64,000 nucleotides of DNA from Promerops cafer (Eukaryota > Chordata > Aves > Passeriformes > Nectariniidae). The stretch covers positions 648,889 through 712,888 of the forward strand of contig VZSE01002207.1 of assembly GCA_013398275.1 (NCBI GenBank), read 5' to 3'. Positions 36,901 through 47,506 of this stretch are shown here, one piece after another (within the stretch, counting starts at the first letter, position 1; each line of letters opens with the position of its first letter). The position numbers and the translations under genes were made by a program. A model generated the notes under the pieces. It was not told where the DNA came from. It saw only the letters and a program-made list of their open reading frames with translations, and made no database searches.

Positions 36901-39900
36901 GTAACACAGGTTGAAGGAATCTGAAGGAGGAATGAAGGGGAATTTGTAAGGGCCATTGTACACAGAATCGTGCAGAGGCTCAGCACTGGTGGACACCAGC
37001 ATGGCAGGGTCCACGGAAGTCACACAGTGATGGACCACGATGTCCTGGAGCGGGGGCGCGTTCGTCGGGAGGCTCAGGCTGAGGGTGACGTTTGGTGCAG
37101 ATCCCTCTATGTCACACTTGGGAAAAGGAAGTCAGGACATTACTCTAAAATGACTGAATCAAGTCACAATGAGATGTTCAAAAATAAAACACGTTTTTAG
37201 CATTAAAAAGAAATAAAATCCCTACCAGTTTTCAGTTGGCTTTGATCATTAGTACTAACCACCCGTTCTAAGACATCAGTCTCACACACTTGCTGACAAA
37301 TTAATTAATTAGGTTGCTTTTACAACATCCACTTGATGGATTCCAGCATGCTCTGGATGCCTCTGTGGTCCCATGCCAGCTCTGTCACAGCAGTGTCCCT
37401 TGTCTCATCCCTCCCTGTGCCAGCTCAACGGGCCATGATCACACCTGGGCTTTCTTCTTGTGTAAGGCCATCCACCCACCCTGCAGAATGACCTGGGAAT
37501 TGTCCCTCTGAGAGCAGGAGGCTGCTCACCCACACAATCCCTACCAGCCTGGCAGGTGGGAAATGACCCAGGCTTTGGAAGTGCAGCATTTAGGTCGGCC
37601 TCCTTTGGAGATGTGATTCCCACTGCATGCAAATAATTAAATTACCACTTTATTAGCAGGTCTCTCTCCTTGTAAAACACTGGCAGTTACAAATACAGTG
37701 TGCCAAGATAATATTGCATGCTTCCTACGCATAATTCAGAACAAAGAATGAATTATAGTACAAATTATAGTTACAATTTTAATATATTTCATAATTATTA
37801 TGGATGCATTTAGTCAATAGCCCCCAGTTTGCAATATTAAACAATGAGATATTTTAATATTAAACAATGCCCAGGGAAGCCCATCCCTGGAAGTGTTCAA
37901 GGCCTGATTGGACAGGGTTTGGAGCAACCTGGTCTAGTGGAAGGTGTCCCTGCCCATGGCAGGGGGGTGGAATGAGATGATCTTGAAGGTCCCTTCCAAC
38001 CCAAACCATTCTGGGATTCTACAATGAAAACCACTGTCATATACAAACCATCCAAAATAATTATACAATCAGTCCCTTTCAGGTTCTTTATCAACTGTTC
38101 TTACATCATGAAACACCAGCATTTGTGGGATCAAAATGTTGTGGTAGTAGAATAAGGAAGGACAGAAGATTAAACTTTCATTTGGCAGGAAAAATAATTA
38201 AAAATGCTCATGTAAAGACACTTGTAGAAGACATTTAGACATCTCAGCCTGGATATATTTTGTCTAATTCAGGCATTTCAGTGGTTCATTTAAAGTAAGG
38301 GCAGTGTGGCCAAGCAGTCAAAGGTACCAGTAACTCCTGAATGTGACTCAGACAACAAAAATCAGGAAAATTTTCAACTCAATATATCATTTTACATCAA
38401 ATGAGTATTTATTTTGCACATTAAACGCTCTCACCTTGCAGTTCACAGCTCCATAAACTTGCCACGTGTCCACCACATCCCTCTGGTCGTACTGCATACA
38501 CTTGACCTTCTCAGTGATGCAGACATGAACCTGAGGTTTGCCCTTGTAGGTGCTGGATCTCCAGGCTGGCTGCTCCTTATCCGCAGGCATCTCCTGGATG
38601 TCCTCGAAGGAGCTGTTCAGGCTGCGGATGTTGGTGTTCAGGGGGGTGCCCAGGGGACAGGCCTGGATCAGCAGATTTCGGAGCTGCCCGATCTTTGCGT
38701 TCAGCTCAGCCTCGTTTTTGCGGCTGGGAGAGACGTAGTCCATGACGCCCAACAGCAGAGCCAGTCCCTGCGAGAGCCCGCTGACCGTGAGGAGCGGTGG
38801 CCGCGGCTCCAGGGGCCCCTCCACCAGCGGGACGCAGGCGTAGATGAGGCCGCTCTTGCGGAAGGCCAGCACGGGCCAGAGCTCGCCCGCGGCGGTGGAC
38901 ACGGAGTGCACGCAGGAGTGGTTGATGCGGGCGCAGGTGTCCCGCTGCTCCACGAAAACGTGCTCGCCCACCAGCCTCAGCTCGAAGAGCAGGGCCTGGA
39001 GGAAGGCGCTGTCCGAGGGGACGGGCACGTGCGTGGAGCCGTTGAAGGTCTCGGCGCGCAGCTCGACCGTGGGGTAGCGCCTGCGGGGAGGGAATCGGAG
39101 CAGCTCAGCGCCACACGCCTTTGTGCCACCCAAAATACCACCCCAAAACAGAGCTTCCAGGGGCAGAACGACCCAAGCCCTCTTCTGGCTACAAAAGCAT
39201 TATGAAGATCTTTGGATTACTGATACTGGGTTTCTCTCCATTAATCAAACAACTCCCCAAAACCCACTGGGCCTAAAAATAACCTCGTGTACATGGAAGC
39301 CTGCAGCGACTTGATAGAAGCAGTGGTGGGATCAGAACATAAATCACTGTCATTAAAACCATTCCACGAGTGGTTAGGATTCTTTCTTACTTCGAGTAAA
39401 TACATTCTCATGAGTAAATACCTATTTTTTAAAATAAAATGTGAATCTGTCCGTCTATGCTGGCTGTCACACAAAGATACAGGATGTTTGTACGACACTA
39501 AGGAATGACTTCCACCAGTGCAGAACTTCAAGGTATTTCTAAGAGGTGAGATCACACTGAAGACAAGTTCTCAGATATTTAAGAAAATGGATGTTCTATG
39601 TAATAAAATGCAACTACAACAGCTTTTTGCCTAGACAGAGTATACAAGTGCTACAGCTTTGCTGCGATAACAATAATAATAATAGTAATAATACTAATAA
39701 TAATTCCACACTGCATATGCAATATATATGACTTCAAGCTTTTATGACTTTTTCATCATTTCATTTTATCAAGTATTTAAGATGTAATGATAATGTAATG
39801 GACAGAGGTTTTATACAATTTAGAATTGCTATGTTGTACCAATACATATATTTCGTTTCAAATTAACTAGAGATAATGTTTGAGGAATATCATATTAACT

Positions 39901-42900
39901 GTTTAAAACTATATCTGGGATTTTTTGTCCTGAAGCAGTATTGTTTTTTAAAGGGGAATGGGATGAATTTCTTTTCAAGGTAACCTAAATCCATCCAGAG
40001 GAATTGAGGAGTTGTCTTCTAATAAATAGCTGAGAAAAGAAAAGAAATATTACTTCCATGAATGCACGGGTTTTGCCCTGGTTTGGAACTGCAGACTCCC
40101 CTGAGTGTCTCTTACATGAAGTTTGCTGACAGCCTGGCTTTCCTACATTCTGTTTTGTGGATTCCCTCAGTAGTTATCCACAGACCCTCAAAGTGCCCAC
40201 CCCAGGTCACACACACAGAATTTAATCACTTTATAGATCATCTTGAAGCAGATGTTCTCAGAGTCATGCACTCAGAGTCATGCTTGCACACCAACATGGG
40301 AGAAAAAACCTGCACAGATATATAAAGGCCCTCATTTGGTGTCCTTTTTATACCATCTTTTTAAGGACACATTGGCAGTCTGCTTCTTAAATTGCCATGG
40401 AACTCGCAACCCCAGCAAGGTGGGACTTTGTTATATCTATGACCTCCATCTGTAGCACTTCCCTCCTGCTCCTGAGCCCTTCCACGGATCTTATCCTGCT
40501 GCCTCTAAGTCCCACCTACATCATCTTTTCTTGACTGAGTAGCTGGAGGCAGCTACACTTCCTCAGGCTTATTTTCAGTGACTTTTTTTTCACTGCCACT
40601 ATTTCAGTGGCTTTTTTTGTCTTTGATTCCTAATCAGGCATCAAGGGATTTCGGGGTTGGGGTTTTTTTTGGTAAAGGAAAAGCAAACATAGAGCTAAGC
40701 CAGAGCTACAAAATTCGTAAACAGGATACAGATGACAGCAAAACACCTCCCTGTGGTCTCACATTTTATTCTGAAGAGCAAAGAAACAAAGGGGGTTTAC
40801 AGCTCTAAAATTTATGAGGCTTTGCAGAGCCAGGGTGTTGATAAGAAGCTATCTGTAACCTTGGTGAGCAGCTCCTATTTTCAGCCAAGATTTCCAAAAC
40901 AAGGGAAGAGGAGATATTTCAGTCTGGTTTTGTCTTAGTCAAGTCCCAGTCTCTGCTCCATTTGCTGAAGCTGTCCCCACACCACAGCAGCCCCCTCTTC
41001 CTCCTCCCACTGAATTTTACCAGCTGGGTCATTAGATCATTAGTTAGCCCTTCAGATCCCAGTTTTTCAGTACTCTAGAAAGTGATGCAAACTTAAAAAA
41101 AAAAAAAAAAGAAAAGATTAAAGTTTCCAGGGATGAATGAGCTGTGATGACTCAAGAGAGAGACCATCTTTGTTGCCTGAATTAAGTTATGATCAGCCCC
41201 CCAAAAAAGGGGGGGAATGCTTTGATGTCCCTGATGTCTTCCCTGAGGTCAAAGATCAGGGCTCACGTATCTCCAGCTGAGTGCCTAAGTCCTGAAACCA
41301 ACAGTTTCCATGTGATCCGGGCATTCTTTATATTGTCTGCACACTTTGTTGAATTTAAGGTCAGTTAGGAGGATAAACTTGGGGCTTCCACAGCCCTATT
41401 ATTTCCTCTGGGAACTTGGAAGATCTAAGTCTGGAAACCACTTGAAGCATCGAGGATAGTTTGCCCTTTTCAAAGGAGTGCTACTGCTTGTCTCTGCTGC
41501 TTGCTGTGTGACAAGTCACTTCAGACATCCCTGTCACCAGCCCCCCCTGCTCCGTGGTGATTACACTCCCCGAGGTTTTGGGGACAAGGCTTTCTCTTTA
41601 TCTGTGTTTGTAGAGGGGAGGCCTCATCTCTAGTCCTGTAGGTAATACAAGCACCATAATACTAATCCTAAAACAATCAGAGGAGTGTCCAATGGAGAGA
41701 TCTGTCTGCACCTGAAGATGGAAGATAGTCTACTTACTCTTTTTTTACTCCTACGTTCTCTCTTTGGTTTTACTGAATTCAGACTAGGAGTGTAGGTCAC
41801 TTTGTCCAGGTCTTTTTTTTTTTTTCTCCCACAAACTTTCCCTAGCCCCAGTTATTTTTCTTCTCATTGTCTGGATTTCTCTGAAGTCACAGAGGAAAAA
41901 AAAAATGGGTAACAAATCTTGCCAGCCCAACAAAAGTAACCTGCCTAGCCCAAAGTCTTACTTTATACCTGTGAGACTTCTGAATAAAAACTCTTCCTTT
42001 GGAGAACTCTTTAGTGTCCAATAACTTTTAAGTCCTCCAATAACTTTAAAAAAATGTATTTATATGCAAAAATGAGCATCGAATGGGAAGCTGAATTTTT
42101 GTCTGAAAGTACTCTATCTTTTGTATGGCTACAGAACAACATGAAGAGAATATAAGTAAAATACAAGCAATAATATATGCTTTCTACTTTGTCCATTTTG
42201 TTAATCTGACACTATTTCACAATCACTGCCTTGTCCTTTTCCATGTTAGGATGGAGAAGAGCTGGGCAAAATGTTTACAGTGACAAACAAGAAAGAGGAA
42301 CAGAGCAAGGAAAATCACGTGCAAAATGCAGAAGCTGTGAAAAAGCTCCCATATTTAGTTAAAAGCACATTACGTGACACTGATTCTGAACTTTTGGAAA
42401 TCGGGGTCAGAAACGCACAGAATCCAGCGGAGCTGGGACGAGACGAGGGATTTAATCAGTATCAGATGGGTTTGGTGGTTTTGCATCTGTTTTGGGGGCC
42501 CAATCCCAGCCCCACAGGGCAGCAGTGTCCCGCAGGACCCCCAGAGCACCCGATCCCCCCAGGGCACCAGGATTTCCTGCAGGGCATCCAGGCCCCCTCA
42601 GGAACATCGGCACCCCCTGAGGGCATCCGCTCTCCCCAGGGCGCCCGGTTCCCTCCACAGCACCCGGACCCCCAAAAGCATCCACTCCCATCAAGAACAC
42701 CCGGTTCCTCCAGGGCATTCGGATCCCTCAGAGCACCGGGATCCCTTCTAGATCACCCGGACCCCCCAGGGCACCCAGCCCGACCCTCGGACCTGCCCAG
42801 CCCGCCGTGCCCGCGCCTCCTCCCCGGGACCGTCGCTACCTGGAGAAGAGCACGGCGCCCCCGGCCGCGGGGTCGTGCCTGAGGAGCCACAGCGCCCGCA

Positions 42901-42907
42901 GGGCCAT
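33836..42907 (-). CDS. AP5M1: AP5M1, AP-5 adaptor complex subunit mu (complete, 8 coding exons)
   Basis: Coding exons on the minus strand, in order: 42907-42840, 39080-38435, 37116-36889, 36432-36293, 35574-35489, 35387-35272, 35028-34932 and 33918-33836. All introns are GT-AG and phases match at every junction. The joined frame is 1464 nt, 487 residues plus TAA, against about 490 in mammals. It begins MALRALWLLRHD and ends near PLLD; residues such as RYPTVE, KGKPQV, GPYKFPF and SSDYYIWNSKAPAP match AP5M1 (MUDENG, mu5) as I recall it. The first roughly 200 residues are the longin-like N-terminal half. From about QPAWRSSTY onward is the mu-homology domain. The family role is the medium chain of AP-5, with AP5Z1, AP5B1 and AP5S1 and the SPG11/SPG15 partners, in retrieval from late endosomes and lysosomes. 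The start codon has G at -3 and +4. No frameshift or stop is seen, so the gene looks functional. Confidence 0.96.
34932..35028 (-). CDS. AP5M1: AP5M1 coding exon 7
   Basis: The exon is 97 nt and encodes LYFRIPDFTLTGCYVDQ through GKPKITA plus one base. The acceptor is TTCTAG|CTG and the donor is GCAT|GTGAGT. It matches the C-terminal mu-homology strands. Confidence 0.93.
35272..35387 (-). CDS. AP5M1: AP5M1 coding exon 6
   Basis: The exon is 116 nt and encodes GQKFPKSLEVSLTGTV through CTGNTAYVK. The acceptor is CTTTAG|GACAG and the donor is AAA|GTAAGT. This exon is too short to stand out as an ORF and was found from the splice sites and family match. Confidence 0.93.
35489..35574 (-). CDS. AP5M1: AP5M1 coding exon 5
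   Basis: The exon is 86 nt and encodes GPIAHLEYKVSHG through LLVWVI plus one base. The acceptor is ATGTAG|GGGC and the donor is ATTG|GTAAGG. The frame remains open past the donor, but the following residues do not resemble the family. Confidence 0.93.
36293..36432 (-). CDS. AP5M1: AP5M1 coding exon 4
   Basis: The exon is 140 nt and encodes VPVPPILGCYQL through ARIPFFN plus two bases of an Arg codon. The acceptor is TTTCCAG|GTTCC and the donor is AG|GTAAGAA. It matches the conserved ITVNLKLHES block of AP5M1. Confidence 0.94.
36606..36719. repeat. Direct repeat copy 1 in AP5M1 intron 3
   Basis: About 114 bp, from GACATCTCAGCC to ACTCAGACAA, closely resembling the copy at 38238-38355 in the same orientation (roughly 85% identical by eye). 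The family is not recognised. Confidence 0.75.
36889..37116 (-). CDS. AP5M1: AP5M1 coding exon 3
   Basis: The exon is 228 nt, exactly 76 codons, phase 0 at both ends. It encodes CDIEGSAPNVTLS through NLCYYTSQ in the mu-homology domain. The acceptor is CCCAAG|TGTGAC and the donor is CCCAG|GTAACA. Because it is symmetrical, skipping it would keep the reading frame. Confidence 0.94.
37870..38026 (+). mobile_element. CR1 LINE 3'-end fragment in AP5M1 intron 2
   Basis: Contains the CR1 3' landmarks TGGAAGTGTTCAAGGCC, CTGCCCATGGCAGGGG and TTCCAACCCAAACC before a degenerate ATTCT tail. It is strongly 5'-truncated and antisense to AP5M1. Confidence 0.9.
38238..38355. repeat. Direct repeat copy 2 in AP5M1 intron 2
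   Basis: About 118 bp and the partner of 36606-36719. The two copies lie in the introns either side of exon 3. Similarity stops at both ends, so this looks like two copies of a short interspersed element or a partial duplication. Confidence 0.75.
38435..39080 (-). CDS. AP5M1: AP5M1 coding exon 2
   Basis: The largest exon, 646 nt. The acceptor is CCCCGCAG|GCGC and the donor is AAG|GTGAGA. It completes the split Arg codon and encodes RYPTVELR through TWQVYGAVNCK, which is the rest of the N-terminal half and the first strands of the mu-homology domain. It is clearly GC-rich compared with exons 4 to 8. The open frame reads on past the donor for about 16 codons, which is intron read-through. Confidence 0.95.
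39081..42839 (-). other. AP5M1 intron 1
   Basis: A 3.76-kb intron. It holds an imperfect (AAT)n run near 39669-39704, an A-rich tract near 41096-41115, AT-rich unique sequence, and at its 5' (right) end the GC-rich minisatellite at 42530-42785. No other exon or recognised transposon was seen between 39.7 and 42.2 kb. Confidence 0.75.
42530..42785. repeat. GC-rich degenerate minisatellite, unit about 18-19 bp
   Basis: Repeated variants of CAGGGCACCCGGATCCC recur with starts near 42711, 42729, 42748 and 42767. More degenerate copies extend to about 42530. On the plus strand it reads as a proline-rich pseudo-peptide, which is an artefact. It lies in AP5M1 intron 1, just inside the promoter island. 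Confidence 0.75.
42840..42907 (-). CDS. AP5M1: AP5M1 coding exon 1
   Basis: The exon is 68 nt and encodes the first 22 residues (MALRALWLLRHD to FS) plus two bases of an Arg codon. The donor reads AG|GTAGCG. The ATG was chosen because the peptide matches the known AP5M1 amino terminus and the context is a good initiation context. It lies inside the CpG-rich block. Confidence 0.93.
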
Positions 42908-42988
42908 GCCGACGGTGGCGGTGGTGGCGGGGATGCCGCCGGTGCCGATGGCGGCCGGGGAGGAGCCGCGGCCGCGCCGTGACCGCCC

Positions 42989-42989
42989 N
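42989..42989. other. Single N, assembly gap or unresolved base in the CpG island
   Basis: The ambiguous base sits in extremely GC-rich sequence, where short reads often fail. Unlike the gaps at 372 and 31545, no duplicated flank is seen, so true sequence may be missing here. Confidence 0.7.
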
Positions 42990-43373
42990 GGCTCGCTGAG
43001 GGGATGCGGCGGCCTCTCCCTGGGGAAAGGCGGGCGGTGTGTGGGGCTGGGGAAGCGGGGGAGCCCCGGTGCCGCCCCCGGGGGTGCGGTGCCCACCCTG
43101 CCCCGCTGCTGGGCCTCCCTCCCGGCCGGCTCCCGGGTGCTGGCAGCGGCCGGGTGACAGGGCCACGCCAGGCCCGGCCCCGCGCTCCTTCTGCCTGAGG
43201 CACCCCCTGGTCTGACCCTGGCGCGGTGGTGTCATTGGGGCTGGAATGGAATAAAGAAATGACTTTGCCCTCCCTTTACCTGCGGTGGAAGCGAGGCACG
43301 GAAGGAGAATAGCTCAGCCAAGGCCGCGCGGGAGCAGGGCAGGAATAGCAGGAGTCTGTCAGAGTCTTCCCGT

Positions 43374-43424
43374 GGAATTACAGAATGCCCTAAGTTGGAA
43401 GAGACGCACAAGGGCCATCTCCTT
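43374..43424 (-). mobile_element. Short CR1 3'-end fragment
   Basis: TTACAGAATGCCCTAAGTTG and the following GGAAGAGACGCACAAGG match the reverse complement of a CR1 3' end. It is only about 50 bp long. Confidence 0.65.
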
Positions 43425-43429
43425 CCTGA

Positions 43430-43727
43430 AGGGAGCCTGCAAGAAAGATGGAGGGGGGACGTTTTGCAGGAGTGTGTAGTGACAGGACAGGGGGAATGGC
43501 TTCAAACTGAGAGAGAACAGGTTTAGGTTAGAAATTAGGAAGAATAATATTACTTTTTCCACTGGAAGCCCTAGCACAGAGAAGCTGTGGCTGTTCCATC
43601 CCTGGAAGTGTCCAAGGCCAGGTTGGACGGGGCTTGGAGCAACCTGGGATAGTGGAAACCTGGCAGGGGGTTGGAATGAGATGATCTTTGAGGTCTCTTC
43701 CAAACCAAACCCTTCGGTGATTCTGTG
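43430..43727 (+). mobile_element. CR1 LINE 3'-end fragment
   Basis: Starts at the CR1 GGGAGCCTGCAAGAAAG block and runs through AGTGACAGGACAGGGG and the GAAGTGTCCAAGGCCAGG and ATGATCTTTGAGGTC blocks to a CTTCGGTGATTCTGTGG end. A piece is missing around the usual CCATGGCAGGG motif. Confidence 0.88.
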
Positions 43728-46700
43728 GCTTCAGCTTCTGGCCTGGACCATGAGCTCTCTTGATGTGACCTGTGATAAAAAAAAGTGTGTGGTGTCCCCA
43801 CTTCCTCTTCACAGGGACATGGTGTCATCCCCAGGTGTCCTGTATTTGCTAAGTCACTCAAGAGCTGGTTGTTCTTCTGGTGGGTTATCACTGGGACTCA
43901 CTTTACCCAGCCTTCAGGAAAGGGTCTTCCTGTTTCTCTGGAAGGTCCTATTTCTGGTATTTATGTAAATGCATTGTGTGCATTTGAATTTATGAATTAC
44001 TGTGATGGCACACGTGTGTTATGACTCACATCTTTTGGTTTGCATAGCTTTAAAAAATAGCAGGACTAAAATGCTGTGTTCCTGTAACTGCAATGCCAGG
44101 TTTTGTACCCTCCCTACACCACTCTAGGAGCCCCTTGATTTCTCAACATGATGACAGTGCTGTTCTGTTCTTTGTGGGGTGTTGAGTGTGAGGTAACTTG
44201 AATATGGAAAGAAAACTGTGTTTTGGCTGCTTTGGGTCGTGCAACAACTTTCAGTTTCACGATAGCAATAAAGATGAAATTGCAGATTAGGTGAGACTTC
44301 TGCCTGGAGATTGGGGCTAGAAATTATGTTTTCCAGCATGGAATCCAGTTTTTCTGTCTCTCCTCATTTCTCTTTCAGTCCAAAGGCAAGAGAGTTTTTG
44401 TTGATGTCCAGTAATTTAATGTTGCCTGCTTGGTTAGTTTGAAATTGCTGCCTTATATAAGAACATAAAAATGTGCTTGTTATGGAGTAGCCCTTAGCTG
44501 TCTGCTGAGGGTGGAATTTGATTGCCATATTTCCATGAGTGTGTGTTCTAAAGTAAATTTCAGTACAGATATGGGAAATTGTGTAGCAGGATCTGTGCTG
44601 AATATGTACACAACATGGACTGAATTCTCCCTAACATAACTTAAAGCATAATTTAACAGTTGATACTTCTAAACTAGTTTTTAATTTGGCTGGGTCCAGT
44701 GTAGTTTCATTTGTCACCACCAGATCAAACCAGGTTATCACCCACTTCAGGCATATCTCTTATTAAATCAGGAGTATTGGCTGAATGGATGGGATCACGT
44801 TAATTCATCTGGAGCCAGAGGGAAGTTCAAAGCTGAAGAAATTGACTGTTGGGGCTCATCTGATAACAGGCAAAGGACTTGCAAATGACATTTGTAATAG
44901 CTGATTTTCAGCAATTTCTGCAGAACAGGATGGGGGACTTAAAATAGGAGTTAGGCTGTCAGCTATGAGTAACCCTGTTATCAAGATAGCATTTAAAAAA
45001 GCAAATGTGTATGGAAGATACAAACTAAAGTAAAAACTTTCGAATCTGCAGTGGAACCTGGAAAATCATGTCTTAGAAAGACACTGTTGAACTTCATTTA
45101 TTCCGTATAAATCAAGTAGATGATTTATAGCGCATCCTCTGTGGAAAGATGGAAGAAAAAGCTCATTTTATTTAACTGAAGGACAGGTCTCCTGTGTAAG
45201 TGTTCTTGGAAAAACAGGTATTTTCCAGGAGGGGAGCTGCAGGTGGTCTATGTACACATGCACTCAAGGAATATTCAGAGGTGTATAGAGGCATGATGGG
45301 TGGAGAAAGATGGGCATTATAATGTTTTTGGAGCTTCTGAGGCATCTACATCAGATTTCCTTAGGAGAAGAGGCTCGAAGAAAAACTTTGTCAATGTTGT
45401 TTTACAAAAATGAAAAAAGTATTCAAAGCCATTATATGTGCGTAGGTGAATTATCTTCTGGTGTGAACATCTGGGGAAGGGAGAAATGTAGAAAATGTTA
45501 TCTGCACACACAGGGTGTCAGTAAACCCTTTATTCAGGGTTCTTCCATACTTGGCTTTAGTATCCTTGTAACCAGAGTGGTGCCTCACCTGAATTACAGG
45601 ATCTTCAGAGGAAAAATTGTGGATTTTCATATAAAGGAGGAGTCCTGCAAAGAGCCCTGAGGTAACTGGGAAGCTGGAGGCCTCCCCTGAAGGGAATGTT
45701 ACTGCACTGAGTGACTCATTTCACCTACAATTAAATTACAAGAGTGTTCCAAACTTTTAGATATCAAGATGGCATAAGGAGGGAATTTACACTTGGCATG
45801 AAAACGTGGCATTGTGGCTTTTGATAAAAAGGATTCTTGTAAAGGATACTTCATGTTGTTTATCACGAAGGACTTGGTTAAAGAGATGAGTGACTTGTAG
45901 GGAAATTGTTTTTATGTGATATCAACTGGTTATTTTTGAAGTTTAGCCAGGGAGGCTGAGCACAGCACAGTTACTTGAGTCAGTCTGTGGATGAGGAGTT
46001 ACTGAGTGATAAAACTTCTGCCTATCAGGATTCAGCGTGTAACAAAGTATATTTAAAAACCTTTTATCTTCCTGGTTAGTGGCTGGGCCTGACTGGATAG
46101 GGCATAATTTGTTTCTGAGGAAACAGACCTTTAACGGGCAATATTTGCTTTTCAACCCTTGGTTTTACTTATGAAACTAACTCTGTAATGCTGTTTTTCC
46201 CCTCCTTATTCCTCAGGACAAAGTTTCAGACATATTGATACAGTAACCAATGTAATACCTGTTGAGATTTATTTATTTTTTTACTATTTTCATTTTTCTT
46301 CAACCAAGTTTTAACAAAAGCAGTGGTGGCATATTTGTTGTTTCATCAAATACCCCTGTTAGCCAGAGCCACTCTCAGCTCTGTTTTGGGTTGTTTCACA
46401 CTTTTAGAACTGTTGCTTCTTATAATTCAAAAGCTTTCTACAAAATCCTGGTGGTTGTGGGAATACTTCTCTTACTGGTCTGAGAAGTGCTGATGTTTGC
46501 ACCAAATCACTGCTGCTGAAGTGATAAATACTATTTTTATTAATGATAGAAGTTGGTCTGTGTTTAGAGTAATTTGGTATTAACTATGTGATGAAATGTT
46601 TGAGCTGGTGTAAGTATTAGGCCAGCTAAAACAGGAGGTCTTGGGTTTATAAATGAGGCCTCTGCCTTCAGAAAATGTTGTTGGGTGGAGAAATAATCTT

Positions 46701-47414
46701 AACTCTTTACCCTTAAGTGGTGTTTTTATGGAAAAACCAGCAAATATTATGGAAGAAACTTGTGTAACCTTGAGTTTTAGTATCACTCATGCCCTGTCTT
46801 TTCTACTTGTGGAAATCAAATTCATCCTCTGTTTTTATGCCTTTTTCCCTCATTTTTATCTGCTCTGTTTCTGCAGTTGCAGTTTGATGTTGGGTTGCGT
46901 CCAGTGGCATCTCGTGCTGGGTTTTTTGGGCTGGATTTTTTGGTCAGTTCTGTGTGTCATGCCATGGTGTGACAGAGCTGAACAACTGTAAAACCCCCTT
47001 ATTTTGCCACATAATTTTTGTAGGCAGATGAATTCTCTGGTGTGTTTTGCTGTGCAGCTGATGGCTGGCTCGGGTGGTGTAACCTCTCAAATCAGCTGCA
47101 GGCTTCAGGCACTTTGGAATGACAAGCCACAAGCTCAGCTGCAAATAAAGTCATTTAGAGCCAGCTCTTCACAGACCTGCAGCACAGTCTTTGCAAACAG
47201 TCTGATAATATCTAAACTTGATGTTCCAACTCTCCATATTAAAAGCAGTGTTCTCAACAATAAATATGTAAGCCCAAGAGGTGATGGAGTAATTGCCAAT
47301 ACTGTACTTCTGATTATAGTAAAGCTTCTAAACACTTTCAAAATGAGATGTGAGCACCTGCTGAAGGAACAACCTGCTGTGGCACATTGTAAAGGGTTTT
47401 TCTTCTGTGGCCAG

Positions 47415-47506
47415 GAGCCTTTTGTGGCAGATGAATACATTGAACGCCTGGCATGGAGAACACCTGGGGGAGGTTCCAGAGGTGGAGAAGCTTTCGATCC
47501 GAAAAG
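47415..47506 (+). CDS. EXOC5: EXOC5 exon 2
   Basis: The exon is 92 nt. The acceptor is GGCCAG|GAGCC and the donor is AAAG|GTAAAA. It encodes EPFVADEYIERLAWRTPG through EAFDPK plus two bases. Acceptor phase 0 fits a first exon ending in a complete codon. Confidence 0.94.

Larger units (their letters stand above)
42760..43200. promoter_or_regulatory. CpG island, probable bidirectional AP5M1/EXOC5 promoter
   Basis: Very high GC with dense CG dinucleotides spanning AP5M1 exon 1 and the start of the presumed EXOC5 upstream region. No TATA box is evident. A GC box (GGCGGGCGG) lies at 43029-43037. A YY1-like GATGGCGGC lies at 42947-42955, about 40 bp upstream of the AP5M1 ATG. Divergent gene order and a single island suggest shared control. 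Transcription start sites cannot be read from sequence. Confidence 0.75.
43201..47414 (+). other. Presumed EXOC5 intron 1 and upstream region
   Basis: Holds two CR1 fragments (43374-43424 and 43430-43727) and otherwise AT-rich unique sequence to 47.4 kb. No EXOC5 first exon, second gene or RNA gene was recognised. Confidence 0.6.

Noticed and set aside
37833..37870. AATATTAAACAATG repeated beside the CR1 as a target-site duplication
   Set aside because: Both copies lie on the same side of the element, so they do not bracket it. A simple local repeat is more likely.
38414..39205. 263-codon plus-strand ORF
   Set aside because: Antisense shadow of AP5M1 exon 2; the GC-rich exon lacks stops on the other strand. 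No independent homology.
42271..42882. 203-codon proline-rich plus-strand ORF
   Set aside because: It is mostly the degenerate minisatellite plus antisense of AP5M1 exon 1. Its low-complexity PPGHP-like content is explained by the repeat.
42948..42989. ATGGCGGCCGGGG as a possible EXOC5 exon 1
   Set aside because: The peptide does not match the expected start of EXOC5. The only nearby GT donor would leave the wrong phase for exon 2.
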